Assembly (NCBI GenBank): GCA_035504175.1
Contig: DATJSJ010000040.1
Location: 1 to 7,434 of the forward strand
DNA length: 7,434 nucleotides
From: DATJSJ01 sp035504175
GTDB lineage: Bacteria; Pseudomonadota; Alphaproteobacteria; Acetobacterales; Acetobacteraceae
Direction of reading: 5' to 3'
This document shows positions 6,074-7,434 of the stretch, in pieces (the stretch's first letter is position 1; every line of letters starts with the position of its first letter). The translations under genes and the position numbers were made by a program. Below the pieces are notes generated by a model. It had not been told where the DNA came from. It did not search any database and was given only the letters and a program-made list of their open reading frames with translations.

Positions 6074-6096
6074 AGCCGCGCCCCGGGGCGTGGGCT
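6074..6096 (+). promoter_or_regulatory. Palindromic hairpin in the ftsH leader
   Basis: cgccccggggcg (6079-6090) is a perfect 12-base palindrome. Outside it, agcc (6074-6077) can pair with ggct (6093-6096) across a small internal loop. The structure ends two bases before the ftsH ribosome binding site, so it could affect translation or be an operator. The pairing is seen; the role is inferred. Confidence 0.4.
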
Positions 6097-6098
6097 CC

Positions 6099-6102
6099 AG
6101 GA
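6099..6102 (+). promoter_or_regulatory. ftsH ribosome binding site
   Basis: agga ends nine bases before the ATG at 6112. It is modest but well spaced and agrees with the usual FtsH N-terminus. Confidence 0.6.
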
Positions 6103-6111
6103 CCGTGTGGA

Positions 6112-7434
6112 ATGAGCAATTTCGGCCGAAATCTAGCGCTCTGGGTGATCATAGCGCTGCTGCTGGTGGTGCTGTTCAACCTGTTCCAGCCCGGAGCGAC
6201 CCAGCGCTCGGCCACCCAGGTCGCCTATTCGGACTTCATCGGCGAGGTCAACGGCGGCCGGGTCCGCGACGTGGTGATCCAGGGACGCACGGTGAGCGGG
6301 CAGCTCACCGACGGACGTAACTTCCAGACTTACATCCCGGAAGACCCGACCCTGGTGCAGCGCCTGACCGACAAGGGCGTCCGGGTGATCGCCAAGCCGG
6401 AAGAGGCCGACGTCAACCCGCTGCTGCACTACCTGTTGTCCTGGTTCCCGATGCTGCTGCTGATCGGCGTCTGGGTGTTCTTCATGCGCCAGATGCAGGC
6501 GGGCGGCGGCCGCGCCATGGGCTTCGGCAAGTCGCGCGCGCGGATGCTGACCGAGAAGCAGGGCCGCGTCACCTTCGAGGACGTTGCCGGCATCGACGAG
6601 GCCAAGGGCGAGCTGCAGGAGATCGTCGAGTTCCTCAAGGATCCGCAGAAATTCCAGCGCCTGGGCGGCAAGATCCCCAAGGGCGTGCTGCTGGTCGGCC
6701 CGCCCGGCACCGGCAAGACGCTGCTCGCGCGGGCCATCGCCGGCGAGGCGAACGTGCCGTTCTTCACCATCTCCGGCTCCGACTTCGTCGAGATGTTCGT
6801 GGGCGTCGGCGCCTCGCGCGTGCGCGACATGTTCGAGCAGGGCAAGAAGAACGCCCCCTGCATCATCTTCATCGACGAGATCGACGCGGTCGGCCGGCAT
6901 CGCGGCGCGGGCCTGGGCGGCGGCAATGACGAGCGCGAGCAGACGCTCAACCAGATGCTCGTCGAGATGGACGGGTTCGAGAGCAACGAGGGCGTGATCC
7001 TGATCGCGGCGACCAACCGTCCGGACGTGCTGGACCCGGCGCTGCTGCGCCCCGGCCGCTTCGATCGCCAGGTCGTGGTGCCGAACCCCGACGTGAACGG
7101 CCGCGAAAAGATCCTGCGCGTGCATATGCGCAAGGTGCCGCTGGCTTCGGACGTGGACCCGAAGGTGATTGCGCGTGGCACCCCGGGTTTCTCCGGCGCC
7201 GACCTTGCCAACCTGGTGAACGAGGGCGCGCTGCTGGCCGCCCGCCTGGGCAAGCGCGTCGTCGCGATGGCCGAGTTCGAGGCCGCCAAGGACAAGGTCA
7301 TGATGGGCACCGAACGCCGGTCCCTGGTGATGTCCGAGGCCGAGAAGCGCATGACCGCCTATCACGAGGGTGGCCACGCTCTGTGCGCCATGCACGAGCC
7401 GGAATGCGACCCGGTGCACAAGGCCACCATCATC
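6112..7434 (+). CDS. ftsH: FtsH, ATP-dependent membrane zinc metalloprotease (3' partial)
   Basis: FtsH is a hexameric AAA+ protease in the inner membrane that degrades misassembled membrane proteins and short-lived regulators such as RpoH and LpxC. The window holds 441 codons of a protein usually about 640 long, and the frame is open to the last base. Visible in order: membrane helix 1 (about 7-25), the small periplasmic domain (YSDFIGEV onward), membrane helix 2 (106-125), Walker A GPPGTGKT (196-203), the pore phrase FVGVGASRVRDMF, Walker B IIFIDEID (251-258), the second region of homology with arginine fingers in RPGRFDR (313-319), the AAA lid (GTPGFSGADLANLVNEG), and the zinc-binding HExxH as HEGGH (418-422). 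The third zinc ligand and the C-terminal helices are outside. Two Ala-to-Gly changes from the commonest wording are seen (NEGALL and HEGGH). The start is supported by the ribosome binding site and the typical MSNFGRN opening. Confidence 0.98.
   Translation, partial: MSNFGRNLALWVIIALLLVVLFNLFQPGATQRSATQVAYSDFIGEVNGGRVRDVVIQGRTVSGQLTDGRNFQTYIPEDPTLVQRLTDKGVRVIAKPEEADVNPLLHYLLSWFPMLLLIGVWVFFMRQMQAGGGRAMGFGKSRARMLTEKQGRVTFEDVAGIDEAKGELQEIVEFLKDPQKFQRLGGKIPKGVLLVGPPGTGKTLLARAIAGEANVPFFTISGSDFVEMFVGVGASRVRDMFEQGKKNAPCIIFIDEIDAVGRHRGAGLGGGNDEREQTLNQMLVEMDGFESNEGVILIAATNRPDVLDPALLRPGRFDRQVVVPNPDVNGREKILRVHMRKVPLASDVDPKVIARGTPGFSGADLANLVNEGALLAARLGKRVVAMAEFEAAKDKVMMGTERRSLVMSEAEKRMTAYHEGGHALCAMHEPECDPVHKATII

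Noticed and set aside
6133..7419. 428-codon minus-strand frame opposite ftsH
   Set aside because: It lies entirely opposite the highly conserved FtsH AAA and protease regions; His/Ala/Leu-rich with no domain.
1..7434. A hidden defence, toxin-antitoxin, mobile or biosynthetic system
   Set aside because: All seven genes are recognisable housekeeping genes in a conserved order, with no gap large enough for another gene.

Overview
The window is a very GC-rich stretch of chromosomal housekeeping DNA, with almost every third codon position G or C. It carries the conserved alphaproteobacterial Tol-Pal envelope cluster followed by tilS and ftsH. Gene order, the TonB-like proline-rich TolA, the Cys-containing TolA C-terminal domain and the wording of Pal, TilS and FtsH all suggest Rhodospirillales/Acetobacterales, probably Acetobacteraceae. 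That placement is inference from recall, not from a database search.

Layout, all on the + strand: the 3' part of tolR (1-468, 5' end outside the window); tolA (511-1482); tolB (1515-2891); a 245-base gap with a strong GC hairpin and three tandem 20-bp units (2892-3136); pal (3137-3619); a 138-base gap with an inverted repeat; cpoB/ybgF (3758-4660); tilS (4717-6018, start codon uncertain); a 93-base leader with a possible promoter and a perfect palindrome; ftsH (6112 to the end of the window, about the first 441 codons). No gap exceeds 300 bases. I see no tRNA, rRNA, CRISPR array, insertion sequence or gene on the minus strand.

How the genes work together: TolR (with TolQ, presumably just upstream) uses the proton gradient to drive TolA, which reaches across the periplasm to TolB and Pal. 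Pal anchors the outer membrane to peptidoglycan, and CpoB couples this machine to cell-wall synthesis during constriction. TilS makes the lysidine base of tRNA-Ile(CAU). FtsH is the membrane-anchored ATP-dependent zinc protease for quality control. The tilS-ftsH pair next to tol-pal is a common alphaproteobacterial arrangement.

I did not find a new biological system here. The points worth a second look are small: an Arg in the TolR membrane helix, the repeat and hairpin cluster before pal, lineage-type substitutions in Pal, TilS and FtsH, an uncertain tilS start with a CTG candidate overlapping the cpoB stop, a rare-codon tail on TilS, and a palindrome beside the ftsH ribosome binding site.
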